The notes under the pieces: model-generated
Databases searched by the model: none
What the model saw: only the letters and a program-made list of their open reading frames with translations
What the model was told of the DNA's origin: nothing
Translations under genes and position numbers: made by a program
Assembly (NCBI RefSeq): GCF_027744825.2
Contig: NC_071338.1
Location: forward strand, 22,196,001-22,260,000
Length of the DNA stretch: 64,000 bases
DNA from: Synchiropus splendidus
Taxonomy: Eukaryota; Chordata; Actinopteri; Syngnathiformes; Callionymidae
Direction: 5' to 3'
Part shown: piece after piece, positions 13,001 to 24,615 of the stretch
Position numbering within the stretch: position 1 is the stretch's first letter
Layout: each line of letters starts with the position of its first letter

Positions 13001-14646
13001 GCTGATGATGACAGAGTGAAGTGTTGTCATTTTTTACTGCCCTGGCTCTCTAGCTTTCCAAATCATGGATCTTCTTACACGCCGCTGTTCAGCCTTGGTC
13101 TGAGTCATGGGCTGCCACAGTTGTCATCGGTGTCAAGGTTTTTTCAGTGGGAGCTCTGGAGAGAAGAATGCTTCTCCACTGCTCAGCTCGAAAACAAGTT
13201 TTGTTGGTTTCCTCACACTGAGAGGTACAAATGGAGCACAGGAGATCTGGCTATTCTCAGGGCTGATGGAAGACTACACTCTCATGCGTCTAGTTTTCAC
13301 ACTTAAAAGATGGTGGAAGATTTTTGACATTACTAACTGTTTACTTGACATTTTTGAGTTACTTGTGTTCATTCATTTGCATGTTATATATATGCAGATT
13401 TTATGACCATCCAAAACCATTTTCAGTCAGAAAACTGTAGGTTCATTCTTTAAAAATGTCCTGTAGAGATGATACAAGATCTGATGGTCTCTCTTCTTCT
13501 TCTGTTCTGCGGGAGACAAAAGGGAGCCGACAATGTGGACCTTCAAATTTCCTCTCTTCTGTCGTCTAAATCTTCCCGTAGCTGGGTGTGTCTCACTGCG
13601 GTGTTTGCTCTGCATCTAGAGGTCAAGAGCCTTGCAGCGGCTAAATAAGATGTCCACAAATTAAAGCCCAGAGTGTCTCTTCCTGGACCGGATAATTGAA
13701 TTAACCCTGTGCTTCTCGCTGACAGGCATTATTTGTTTACACCTCCCTCCTCATAGAATCGCCTGACTCCATCCTTGACATGATATTAAAACAACTTGCC
13801 TCCCACCACACCTCCACAGACTGCTCTCTGTTTCCATGGAAATGTGTCCTGGGAAGCCATGTGGTTTCTTCACCTTCTGTGTTCCAAAGTCTCAAGTGAG
13901 ACCATATTGTTGTCAGATTGAATTGTCAAAATGGTTATCAGTGGCACGTCGGACCCCCCCATCCCCCGTGCGAGTTTGTATCTTTGCCGTTCATTATTCC
14001 CGTTCCTGCTGTGCTGTGTGGCAAAGTTTTCATCGCCGGCAAAGAATTTGAGATAGCATGCATAATGAAGTGAGCGATAGAATCATCTGGAGTAAATTAA
14101 AACATGAGGAAGATTATTGCAGCCACCGACGTTGTTATCCTGTGAAGCACGTCTCACTTGATGCTTTAATGTAGGTCACATTTTATGTGGCCTTCAGGCT
14201 TTCATTCTTCATTCTTAATTTGAAACACATCGCACTTATCTCCCTCATTATTGCCCATCAAAAAAAAAAAAAAAAAAGAAGCAAGTTCTTGAAGAGATAA
14301 TCATTTTTATTATATGTTTTGTTTCAAAAACATGCTGTGACTCTGTCCAGGAAATAAAAATCCATATCTGTATTTGCAGACAGATTTCAATATTTCACCA
14401 TCCATGTCATTAGAGATGTCTACAATTCTCCCAGACTATGTGCTGCTTGTGATCGAACCAACCACTGTGTAGCCCAGGTTAGGTCACGGGGGCAGCTGCC
14501 AATGAAAAGAGACCCGTACATCCCGCTGTTAAAAAAAAAAACATCCTCCATTTCTTCTTGGATACTATCAAGGCATATTATATTTGTGTGATAATCGTTT
14601 CTCTCGGTCACTATGAAAACAGTACGTGGGTCAACACACAGTCTAT
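10086..14646. other. No gene recognised; contains one candidate regulatory block
   Basis: Mostly unique sequence with a short poly(A) run at 14260-14277. A minus-strand open frame near 11006-11283 and a plus-strand frame at 12923-13306 (127 codons) show no domain and lack convincing splice sites. The block at 11380-11700 is listed separately as a possible regulatory element. Confidence 0.4.
11380..11700. promoter_or_regulatory. Candidate conserved non-coding element
   Basis: An unbroken, non-repetitive block without transposon features or coding potential. It contains TGATTTAAGCAATTG, CCTAATCAAAGTGC (TCF/LEF-like ATCAAAG) and CAATTGATTTTTAC words and an evenly mixed base composition unlike the flanks. 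This is a judgement from appearance; conservation cannot be tested here. Confidence 0.2.
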
Positions 14647-14882
14647 TAGTGATGGGTAGATAAGGCATCATGAAACAGTATTGCAGGGTTGAAACAATGT
14701 CCTAGTTTTCAGAGGCCACCAGATGGCGCTCTTGATTTAGAAATGATGTGAGGTGGTGAGGTGAATTATTTGTTTTACAGCAGACAGTGCCATCTGGTGG
14801 CCTTTGAAAATCAGGACACTGTTTCATGAAACCTTATCGACCCTTCAGTACTGTGTCATGAAACCTCAAATAACCATCACTA
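14647..14882 (+). mobile_element. hAT-like MITE, copy 3 (full length, best target duplication)
   Basis: Starts TAGTGATGGGTAGATAAGG and ends CCATCACTA. Flanking octamers CAGTCTAT (14639-14646) and CAGTTTAT (14883-14890) match at 7 of 8 positions. This is the clearest evidence that the family makes an 8-bp target site duplication, as hAT elements do. Length is 236 bp, non-coding. Confidence 0.8.
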
Positions 14883-15000
14883 CAGTTTATAGTCAAATAG
14901 ATTTATAAAATAATACTATTACAATAGTGAGAATATTCAATTATATAATTTTGAAATATGACCGCTCAAGAAACATATTCTTTAAAAAGTGTTCTATGGT

Positions 15001-15090
15001 GATGAGGCTTCATGAAATTACATTCACAGAGCCCACTAGATGGCACTCTCTGCTCTAACATCTTTGTATTTTAACAACTATATCAATAAA
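15001..15090. mobile_element. hAT-like MITE, copy 4 (partial)
   Basis: GATGAGGCTTCATGAAATTA followed by CCCACTAGATGGCACTCTC corresponds to one arm of the family. The opposite arm and terminus are missing or diverged. Confidence 0.5.
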
Positions 15091-16419
15091 AGCTGTTACT
15101 ATTTTAAAACCGGGAGCGTCTCATGGACAGGGACTGAATCTGCTGCACTGGAGCTACTTGACCATACCAGCACAAGGTAGTCGGGGTGATGGCTGTGCCG
15201 AGTTTTGACACACAAGCACCTCAAAAATAAGATGGCCACGTGAGCACTAATATGAAAAGCAAAGATTGAAGCTTGCTACCAGTTAGCTGCTGCCTGTGCT
15301 CTTCCTGGTGTGGCTTGTGTGTGTTTTAGGAGCTCTGTGATGCCACTGCCACCTGCTGTCCAACTGACCTTACTGCAGATCCTATCGCTACGTTTAAAGC
15401 AATATTATTGGGTACAAAAATGTGTGTGGAAATGAGTAGCTCCATGCAGTCTAGTAATTATTAGGTAATGATTGTGCCATAGAAAGCAATAGGTTCAATG
15501 CAGCTGTCACAGTTGGTATCCTATCAAATACCATCATTTTGTAACAGGTTAACAGGCGATAATCATGTACAACTTATGTCTGAACTTATTGAGATCACAT
15601 CTGACAGGGTGATATCATAATCCTAAACTTTTAATGTGCCGCACATAACGTTCATTAACATATGCAATCAATGTTTGTCATTTTGAAAGTGAAATTCCAA
15701 AAGTGATGACGCATGAAGTGAACAGCTGCGGCGCCTCGGAAAAACAAAGGCTCCCAAAATAGTGCAAAGGTGCTAATGCAGCACAGCGCTCTTCATCATA
15801 CGGAGTCCTCGGTGGAAGTCTCGCTGCATGTTGATGTGCGCGCTCTGTATTCTTAAGCAGGTGTGCTGACACCCACAATTATGAGCCCAACCATGTGTTA
15901 TTTATGGTGCACGGAGGAGACAGTGATTTAACGCCGCTGCAGATTGGGGCGCATCCCCTTTTTCATTTGAATTCAGGGTAATGAAAGAGCACATCCTGCT
16001 GGATTTATGAGCCTTCCTGGCACTTGGCCTTCCTGTGGGGTCAAAGGTGCCTATACCTGATGCTGGGGAGTCATTTATAGATTTCTCTCATATCGCTGTC
16101 TTGATGTTTGCTCTCTGGGGGGGCATAAAAAGAAGATTGCAATGTGAGGTCAGTAGAATGGCACGACGGGGTTCAGGAGGGCAACAGAGAGGCGGTTTCA
16201 TGTGGATTTCTGCTGTTTGCATCATCTGCAACATGAATTAATGCTTAGCCTAATGAGTTGTTTACCAGCAAACACCTTCAAGTATTCATTTATGTGTTTG
16301 TTGATTAACTGCTTTGTTCTCTCCTACTGTCTGGGTTGTGTTTTAAAAACCTTTTCAGCATTTAAAATTGGGCGAATGGATCAAATAAATGAAAAGAATG
16401 AATTACAATAACAGAAATG
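15091..16419. other. No gene recognised; contains one candidate regulatory block
   Basis: Unique sequence. Open frames near 15678-15878 and 16035-16411 have no motif. The stretch at 15890-16100 looks unusually even and non-repetitive and is listed separately. Confidence 0.35.
15890..16100. promoter_or_regulatory. Candidate conserved non-coding element
   Basis: A unique block with motifs such as TTATTTATGG, TTCATTTGAATTC, GGTAATGAAAG and GTCATTTATAG, and no repeat or coding features. Called on appearance only. Confidence 0.18.
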
Positions 16420-16560
16420 AGTTGTTGAAGCTTCATGCTGCAGTCTCTTTGGTTTCAGTCCTCAACAGGTGGCGCTCGCGGTTTAAAAATGAGTTGAGAG
16501 TGCCACCTATCGGGCTGTGAAAATGACACTGCTTCATGAAGCCTCATCTGCCCATCGATG
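16420..16560. mobile_element. hAT-like MITE, copy 5 (diverged, internally shortened)
   Basis: Carries CAACAGGTGGCGCTCGCGG, the opposed AGAGTGCCACCTATCGGGC arm, and the end CTTCATGAAGCCTCATCTGC followed by CCATCGATG. More diverged than the others. Confidence 0.5.
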
Positions 16561-16752
16561 GAGAAAAGCAGTTGAAGAAATATGTGACAAAAGTATCACA
16601 ACAAATTTTAAATTTCAGTTTCCTTTTTCATAGTTTCTCCAAGTCAAAACTTGTTTCCCCTCATCGTTGATATAATTGAGCACAATTATCGATCTGAAAT
16701 TATGCTGATATGATGAATGATGAGACTGAGGCTTCACTGCTGCCGCTCCCAT

Positions 16753-16949
16753 CAGTGATGAGGTTTCATGAAACAGTGTTTTTCAGTGGCCACCAGATGG
16801 CACTGTGTGCTCTAAAGTGGACTTGAACAACTAATTCAATGAAACCTCATTTCTAAACCAAGAGCTCCATCTAGTGGCCTCTGAAGATTAGGACACTGTT
16901 TCATCAACCCTGCAATACTGTTTCGTGATGCCTCATCTACCCATCACTA
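16753..16949 (-). mobile_element. hAT-like MITE, copy 6
   Basis: Left end CAGTGATGAGGTTTCATGAA lacks the usual GGGTAGATG segment. The right end CTCATCTACCCATCACTA is intact. The interior has GGCCACCAGATGGCACTGTG and AGAGCTCCATCTAGTGGCC. Confidence 0.65.
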
Positions 16950-16950
16950 C

Positions 16951-17062
16951 TGATGCCTCATCATGAAATTGTGTCCTCATTTTCGAGAGCCCACTAGATG
17001 CATTCTCTCCTGAAAATATTTGGACTTGAACAACCATTTGACTGAAGAGCACCAACTGACGC
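16951..17062. mobile_element. hAT-like MITE, copy 7 (partial, abutting copy 6)
   Basis: TGATGCCTCATCATGAAATT, GAGAGCCCACTAGATGCATT and GGACTTGAACAACC follow the family order but stop before the second arm. It begins one base after copy 6 ends, so this is either a tandem or a nested insertion with loss of one half. Confidence 0.45.
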
Positions 17063-18465
17063 ATGTTGCAGCATGGCATGAAACTGGGGACCACATGTAG
17101 AAATTGTTTTAAAGAACAATGGTGCGTGAAGGTCCATGGTGATGGCGAGATTCCGAGGTCTGTTGAGGGAGGCATCAAACAACGTCTTAAAAAGAGCTCA
17201 GGTCTTGGTGACAAACAAGTCAGTGGGAGGAGTCATGACGCAAGATAATAAAAAGCTTCCACACAAGTGCCAGACTGCTATCTTCCAGACATTTATCTCG
17301 GACCGAAATTATTTGGGTTTTTGTTTCATTTTTGTTCCAAATCGTGGCTCAGAGTCAAATACGTGGGATCCCAGAGGAGCTGCTATTCTACCTCAAACAT
17401 CATTCTCCCTCTTTGTGCAACACGTCAATGGAGCGGAGCTTAATACCACCTAACGCCACTGTTCTCAAGCATCTTCCCTCTGATCTGGCCAAGCGCCTGG
17501 TGTTCCCACACAGAGTCAAGTGAAGGTGGAGTGTGTGTGTAGGTGTGGGTGGTTTGGGGGCTGCAGCAGCCGCTCGGGGTCACTGTGGCTTAGCGCGCTG
17601 AATGACTAATGAGAGGTTTACGGCAGCGGAGCATGGCGGCCTGGAAGAGGGAGACGCCTTGTCTGGTCTCCTGCCCCCTCCTGAGTCCTCACTGGTTAAG
17701 AGCCGGTCTTTTACACCGCGCTGACACAGGCCACCGTTCTCCTCATAACAAGCTCATTATCGCACATTGTTTTTGTCCTTTGCTCCTCCTCGACGACAGC
17801 CACGGTGCGATGGATGTTTGATGTGTGTCTGTGTTAGAGGGCCCGATGAAGGGGCCAAGGACGATAGTGTGTCGGCTAATGACGCGACCTCTGCTCGTGA
17901 GGGTGCTAGCAGTAATGCTGCTTTGTCTGCATGAATATTCAGATGCACCGTCTGTAGAGACGCGGACGTAAAGGGCAACAAAGGACCGGGCTCAAGGGCT
18001 TCCTGCTTTAAAATCATCTTCATCATCCTCATCATCAAAAGTGCTCTGAATGAGCATGACCAAAAAAGTTCTGCAGTTATTTGACGATTGAAAATGGAGC
18101 TGCCATGTGATGACTATGTTAACTGATGCCAACAACAAGATTTAAAGTAAACAAAGCAAGGTCAGAGTGGCACTCTGAAACTGCCCAGATAGAAATTTTA
18201 TTGCCGCCCTTCTGCTGCTGTAAATCTATGGAGGTATAACTGTGCAAATACTCCAGTAATTTAGATTGAATTGTTGTTTGCTTGAAAATTTAGTTGGACT
18301 GTCTTTATGTAAATTCCGTCTTTCTTACTATCAAATATTGTATATTAAAATCGAATTATACTTTTCCCAATTCTTACCTCACTGTGAACATTTGATCTAT
18401 TTATTAATATTGAAAAATATATGCCTTATTTTCCTTTGCCTTATTGTGTCTTTACTTTCCGCCAG
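17063..18465. other. No gene recognised
   Basis: Unique sequence, GC-richer at about 17530-18010. Overlapping open frames in 16933-17523 have no domain and overlap MITE remnants in part. Nothing else is supported. Confidence 0.35.
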
Positions 18466-19460
18466 AGGACAGGAAGGAAGGTGTTGGCTGGAAAATGAGG
18501 GATGAAGTGGAAGGGTGGATTGAGGATGGAAGGGAGAGAGGCATGAAGGAAGGAAGGTAGAAAGGAAGGAGTGAAGTAACAAAAGGAGGAAAAGAGGAGT
18601 GCAAGGAAGGTGTTGGCTGGAAAATGTGGGGTGGAGTTGAAGTATTGACTTGAGGAAGGAAGGATGGAAGAAAGGGAGAGAGAACATATGGAAGGAAGAA
18701 AGGGGGAGGGAAGGAACGGATGAGGGGAAGTATGATGCTGGAAAATGAGGGATGAAGTTGAAGGGTGGACTTGAGCAAGGAAGGAAGGAAGGAAAAAGGA
18801 GAAAGAAAGTATGGGAGAAAGAACGCGATGAATGAAGGGCAGAAAGGAGGAGTGGAAGGAAGATGTTGGCTAGAAAGTGAACATGGAGTTGCAAGGTTGG
18901 ACTTGAGGAAGGAAGGATGGAAAATAAGGGATCAAGTGGAAGGGTGGATGAAGATGGAAGGAAGAGAGGCAAGAAGGAAGGAAGGAACAAACCAAGGAAC
19001 AAAGGGAGGAAAGGAGGAGGACAAGGAATGTGTTGGCAGGAAAATGTGGGATGGAGTTGAAGAATGGACTTGAGGAAGGAAGGATGGAAGAAAGAGAGAG
19101 AGAAAGTATAGGAGAAAGAAAGCTAGGAACGAAGGGCAGAAAGGAGGAGTGGAAGGAAGATGTTGGCTAGAAAGTGGAGCATGGAGTTGCAAGGTTGGAC
19201 TTGAGGAAGGAAGGGTGGAAAATGAGGGATCAAGTGGAAGGGTGGATGAAGATGGAAGGAAGAGAGGCAAGAAGGAAGGAACGAACGAACCAAGGAACAA
19301 AGGGAGGAAAGTAGGAGGACAAGGAATGTGTTGGCTGGAAAATGTGGGATGGAGTTGAAGAATGGACTTGAGGAAATGGAGGAACAAAGGGCAGAAAGGA
19401 GGCATGGATGGTAGGTGTTGGTTGAAAAGTGTGGTACGGAGTTGCAAGGGTGGACTTTCA
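18466..19460 (+). repeat. Polypurine satellite with about 298-bp higher-order unit
   Basis: About 1 kb is almost entirely G and A on the plus strand, built from GGAAG/GAAGGAAGG words interleaved with longer recurring phrases (TGTTGGCTGGAAAATG, GTGGAAGGGTGGAT, GACTTGAGGAAGGAAGG). A long unit starting AGAAAGGAGGAGTGGAAGG at 18841 recurs at 19139 (offset 298) and again, with a deletion, from about 19393. Minus-strand open frames of up to 201 codons here encode only repetitive Phe/Leu/Pro/Ser and are not genes. Confidence 0.85.
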
Positions 19461-22290
19461 GTGGAAGAATATATATTGTGTTAAGTGTGGTCATATGTAG
19501 TATGTCTAGAACACTTGTATTGGAGGGCTACAGAGTGATTCTCATAATCATTTAATTCATTATATTGGGTAAAATGTCCACTAAATCAAGTTGCAATCCA
19601 TCAGTGATTCGACTGTTTCTACGTTCTGTTCTAATGGTTTTGTATTCATTTTAAAAGAGCGACATCACTGTTGGTGAAGAAATATCTTCATCTACAATTC
19701 TTTGAGGCTGGAACTTCTTCCTCCCAAATGTACGGCATTGGTTCACTGCTGCAGCAGAAAGAGCTCAATATCATCCCCTGAAATAAAGAGGTGTGCCCTG
19801 CTGTTCCTCTGAAGTCCATATGAGAGATGAAAAACTCTCTGGAGACCACAGATTCATTGTTGTTAGAACACGTAGCAGTGGAATCAATATCATTGTTATA
19901 CAGAACAGAATTGACTGAGTGTGAAATTGCAATCAACTGGACGCTACAGAGATAAATGGTGTTTACAAATCCAACTCAAATTTCGCTTGCAGTGCTAAAC
20001 TCTCTGTTTTGGCTGCGCAATTAAAGGAAGTGGCGATGGGAAAATGCCCCAAAGTTCTGATGACTGATGAAGGTTTCCTGACAAACGCTGTAAATACACA
20101 ACTGTTTTGTCTATGAAATATAAACAAGAACATAAACAGACTGAGTCTAGTCCACAGGTCTGCTTCGTTGACACTTGTGTTTCTGCTACATTTAATTACA
20201 TTATATTAATAAGATACACAAGGAAAAATCTTGATCCTTTCACACACAATGCCATCCTCTCTATGATCTATGACTGTTTTTTTTTTTAGAGGTGTTGTAT
20301 TAGGGCTCCTTTAGTTTGTTTGTCAAGAAATGTGTTGATGTTATGTGATATGATTTTGGTGGTGTTTGGTAGGTTCATTTGCAACTACTGGGATTCTATA
20401 GTTTCCTAAATTAATTTCCAATTACCAGCTCAGGTTGAACCAGCCAGAAAACTATTGTTTTGAGTCGATAAAATGAAACGTTCTGTCCAATCATTGTGAT
20501 AATAATAAATCTTTTTCATAGAAACAAAATGTGAATTAAGCTACGTTTGGGGGAGTTCTCTCATTCGTTGCCTGAAAAGTGGGCTCTTTTTCGAGTACTG
20601 TATTTCATGCTTGTGTTATGGGAACTCAGTAGCGCTACGGCCCTCGGGTTGTCCGTTTGGGCTCAATGCATGTGAAATATTTGAAAGAAATATTCTGACA
20701 GGGGAAAAAAAACTTGTAGGATAATCACTTTGCTTTTTTGGTTTTGTTTATTTACTTTTTTTTTTTTTTAATCAGATGTTTCCTCGAAATCTGCACTGAA
20801 TATATTGATCCAAGTGGTAGAAAATGTTTTCAGACGCCACCTGCATTCCACTGGGTGCCAATAGCAGGACTACTTTGTTTTGATTTGTCCAAGTTTGAAC
20901 ACATTTTCTGTTATTTTTTTCATGTTGAGAACTGACATGTTGAAAGAGTCAAGAGGAAACACTATAAACTTTTTTTTTTTTTCCATTATGTTGAAGATGG
21001 TGCTGTAAAGGTGTCTATAAATATTTTAATGCCACTGTATATTCGTTGTAAAATGACAAGCATTCATTTAGCACAGATTACTTTTTAAAAACACCCGTAC
21101 AACCACTTTGCAAATGACGATAATGATCTCATTCTCATTTATTATCTCTTTACGCCTGGTGATGAAGCTATTCCAGGATATGTTAGGATGGGTGTGTTGA
21201 GATGGGAGGAGCCTAACTGTTAAAGCTACACTACTGCATCTGGCGAACAAGTGCAGCTGCAGACAGACTGGCAGAGGCCTAAAAACTGAAAGGGAAACCA
21301 ATTACGCCTCTGGAGATTTCAATTACCACCTTGATGGAGTTTTCAAGATCGATAACTGACGGTGCTCCTTGACAAGATGGTTCCAGGTGTGTTGCGTGCC
21401 TGGTGCGGCTTTGTCTCCCTGTTTTTTTGTTTTTTTTTCCAGCACCGGCAGCACCTGCCTGCTAAATATTCATGTTTCAGGCGTCTTTTTTCCCCCCAGA
21501 AACACCAATTTAGCCACATATGAAAGCGTCCCATCCACGCGTGCTGTTGTTAGGGTTGCTGGATCAAATAGCAAGCCGACACAAACAAGATTAGAAAATG
21601 TCATCCGTCTTCCATAGCCCACTTTGCTCCCCTCCTTCCTGCAGTGGCTGGTTCAGACGGATGAACACAGGCAAAGATTCTACACAGAGCCAAACACCGA
21701 TAGGGAGCACTCAGCCGAATACTAATCTAAGACAACATTGCATCTGGCCAGCATGTTCTATTCCTTCTCAGTGAGGCGTTCGAAATGTAAGACTGCTCCG
21801 CAGATCTCATCACTTAGGGAAGGTTGCGGCCTGCGTCTTCAGCCTGCCCCTCCCCTCATCGCTACACAGGTTCCTATCACTTCCATCCTGCGATTGGAAG
21901 TGACAAGCCACTCAAGCAGGGGTGCCTGCCCCCCCCTCCATCAGAAACTGAGGAGCCCCACTCAAGAGCTGTCAGTATGATTACATGTCAGCGGAGAGGG
22001 AGGGGGCACCTAAAGAAAGATGTCCAACGGGAGACAGACCTCTGAAGTCACTGTCTTTCCTGCTGCCTTAAATGTGTCAGTGCATCCCACAGTTGTACCC
22101 CCCAAAACAATCAGTGTCGCCGTCTGTTAGCACGTCTAACTTCGTCTCCTGGCATGTGCTAATGACTGTAGTCGCTACGCCTGCCTTGTTGAACATGGCT
22201 GCTGATTGTTCACTCGGTGTTTCACAGTCCCCTCCAGAGTTGGATTCCTATCGAGGGACGCACTCAATCACTCAGGACTCCCACAGGCTA
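19461..22290. other. No gene recognised
   Basis: Unique sequence with short poly(T) runs at about 20276-20286, 20757-20770 and 20970-20982. The part at 21290-21560, with TTTCAATTACCACC and CTAAATATTCATG words, looks like possible regulatory sequence. No open frame here has a domain. Confidence 0.35.
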
Positions 22291-22777
22291 AAGGTCCATT
22301 TATGCTCCCTTTACTTATAAAATTGTACCTGTCCGTTTCAAACAATGTTTCTGTCACTGATCACAAGCTTCCCTTTACGTTGCTGTTCACCAGTATATCG
22401 ACTAGGGGGCGCAGTTCTGAGTCAAAGGTTTAAGACAATGACAAACTCCAAAACAAACATGGCGACTGTGGAAGAAGTATTGATAATGTGCCGCGTGCAC
22501 GAAAGACAAAATGGAGGCAGTGTTGTCGGAGGTGGTGGTCTGTGAGGGCGGTAAATATATTAGGACTGAGGACAGAGAATTTCCTCCATTGTTATGTCTT
22601 CTTCATGTCTCATTGGAGCTACAGATCAGGTAGAAACCGCAACACTGCCCCCATGGTTTCCACTGGTACTGCTACGTTTGCTCCCTAACCGTAAGCGCAG
22701 AAATACAGAGGAAACAGAGAGCACAGACAGAAGGTTCCATTCGTATCCTTATGTAGCGTTGAGCATAAATGGACCTT
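22291..22777 (+). mobile_element. PIF/Harbinger-like MITE, 487 bp
   Basis: Inverted ends AAGGTCCATTTATGCTCCC and (right end as written) GAGCATAAATGGACCTT. Flanking trinucleotides CTA and CAA resemble the 3-bp target sites of PIF/Harbinger elements but are not identical. The interior shares a diverged segment with 2717-3050, including ATG GCG ACT GTG GAA GAA (MATVEE). There is no full transposase. Confidence 0.6.
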
Positions 22778-23494
22778 CAATAGCCTTTCTGACATTGACC
22801 TTCTATTATTTGGGATCTGAACCTGTGCTGCCTCTACGCTAACTGTAGCACAGCATCTTGGAACTTGAAATTCGTAGCATGAAATTGTGCTGGCTTTGAA
22901 CCACAATGCTAATGCTAACAGCTAACTCCTTGCGCTTGCAAATTGTCAAACCTACAAACAACACTATGACTAGGAGTCACTGATTTTACTATCTTAGCTT
23001 CAGTACCCTTGGGAGACACAGGTGTTACGCTGTCACTGTACATGCAAAAGCACAACACGGCAGAACTCAACTGTACAGTTGCATGGGAACTGACATGGTT
23101 GAGCTTTGCAAGAGATGCTAATTTGAAACACTCAAGCACCAAAAAAAATGGAAAATCTGAGGAACATTTGGCTGTGTCCCCCGAAAAGTGAACCATGAAA
23201 ATGTGTCTTTCTGTTTCTGTGATGAAATTAGGGAGCAACTGTGACAAAAGTTTTCTCTCAGTTTCGGTTTAATTCTTCTTACTGCTGACTCAACACCCCG
23301 TCCACTCTCCACCCCCATTCCTCCCAGATACCCAACCTCTTCCCCTTGCAACCTGCCACAGTTCTTAGTTGCCATCCAGCCTTTTCATGCGGCTACCTGC
23401 CTGATTCTTGAATCATCTCCGTGACCTCCTGCCTTGTTCTTGGTTACTACTGCTTATACTTATATATTACTATAAGTAATATAGTGTTTTCCAC
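22778..23494. other. No gene recognised
   Basis: Unique sequence. Minus-strand open frames near 22915-23375 have no recognisable motif. A likely chst8 exon starts shortly after, at 23619. Confidence 0.35.
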
Positions 23495-23580
23495 AAGTGA
23501 TGGGTCGATGAAGTTTCATGCATTTTTAACTGAAAAATGAGTCCATGACGCTGCTTTGTTGTTCAAATGTTTAGAAAATG
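23495..23580. mobile_element. hAT-like MITE, copy 8 (left-end remnant)
   Basis: AAGTGATGGGTCGATGAAG followed by TTTCATG matches the left terminus. After that the sequence decays quickly and only TTGTTCAAATG is reminiscent of the interior. It ends within about 40 bp of the putative 38-nt chst8 exon. Confidence 0.4.
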
Positions 23581-23618
23581 ATGATCAATTCTGACTCTTT
23601 ATTCTCTTCTCTCACCAG

Positions 23619-23656
23619 GCGTGAAGCTTGTCAGCACTCCACGTCAGTCCAGAGAG
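23619..23656 (+). CDS. chst8: chst8 internal 38-nt coding exon (probable)
   Basis: A short exon is bounded by a pyrimidine-rich acceptor (ttctcttctctcaccag) and a consensus donor (gag|gtgagt). Read with two bases completing an upstream codon, it encodes (G)VKLVSTPRQSRE and ends in phase 0. That joins in frame to the terminal chst8 exon, which starts at 27831 with ACT CTG. From memory, human CHST8 has a G-I-K-F-x-x-x-P-R-Q stretch in the stem just after the membrane anchor, and the pattern G-V-K-L-x-x-x-P-R-Q here fits it. The exon would encode part of the luminal stem, not the catalytic domain. It implies that the preceding exon ends in phase 1 with G. Splice sites and phase are seen directly; the assignment is inference from phase and a short similarity. 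The intron to the next exon would be 4174 bp. Confidence 0.55.
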
Positions 23657-24396
23657 GTGAGTCTACCCACAATGCATTTGGTGCTCATCTACATGCGGGC
23701 GTGGTCTGAGCAGTATACTTTTTAAAACACGAAATTTTTAGTTTTTCCAGTTTTGTAAGTGTTGTAAATAATTGAATATTAGACTATTATTGAAAATGAT
23801 GAGCCAACAACAACAAAAAATAAGAATGAACGGTGAAGAGGACCCAGTGTTCAGAGTGCAGTGGGATACAGCAGCGTGTGGCCTCTCCTCATGTCGTCCA
23901 CTGAGAAGGAAATTGTCCCAAAATTGTTTAAAGGGTTGTTGCAGCCCACTCTTGGAATCACCGCGGGAACTCAACAGCACTCACTTCAAACTGTGATCTT
24001 CAAAGTGCCACTGTAGTGTTGCTTCACTTCGTATTTGAACACATATAGGAGCCAACTACGGCTAATTTCCTCACTTGGAATTCACTCTTGCGTTAGTATT
24101 TCTCATACTTGTTTAAATCCCAGTACAATTACACCTTAAAAACATAATAGAACTATTGATCTTAATTTTATTTTGATTTAATGAATTTGTCTGAGTCTGT
24201 GGTGTTAATCCCTCTTTTGTCACAAAGCATTCACAAATGCTCCTTTGTTTATTTATTTATGGGGAACATAATGTGTACATTGTTTGCCTACTTATAGAGT
24301 AGCTCTGTACCAAAACAGCTCAATTTAGTTAAAGTTTTCAGCCGTGCTAACAAAGAAAAAAAACGGCTGCTGTATGAGAGAAGTTTCGAACAACAC

Positions 24397-24615
24397 TGGA
24401 GATGGGTGGATGAGGTTTCATGAAACAGTGTCCTGATTTTCAGTGGCCACCAGATGACACTGTCTGCTGTAAAATGTTTGGACTTGAACAACTCATTCAA
24501 TGAAACATTGAATCATTTCTAAACCAAGAGCGCCATCTAGTGGCACCTTAAAATTAGGACACAATTTCATCAACTCAGCAACACTGTTTCATGATACCTC
24601 ATCTACACATCACTG
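24397..24615 (-). mobile_element. hAT-like MITE, copy 9
   Basis: From CTGGAGATGGGTGGATGAGG to CTCATCTACACATCACTG, with GGCCACCAGATGACACTGTC and AGAGCGCCATCTAGTGGC arms. It lies within the chst8 intron. Flanking octamers do not match well. Confidence 0.65.

Noticed and set aside
18397..19447. Minus-strand open frames of 201 and 171 codons
   Set aside because: They lie in the polypurine satellite and encode only repeated Phe/Leu/Pro/Ser; low complexity, not genes.
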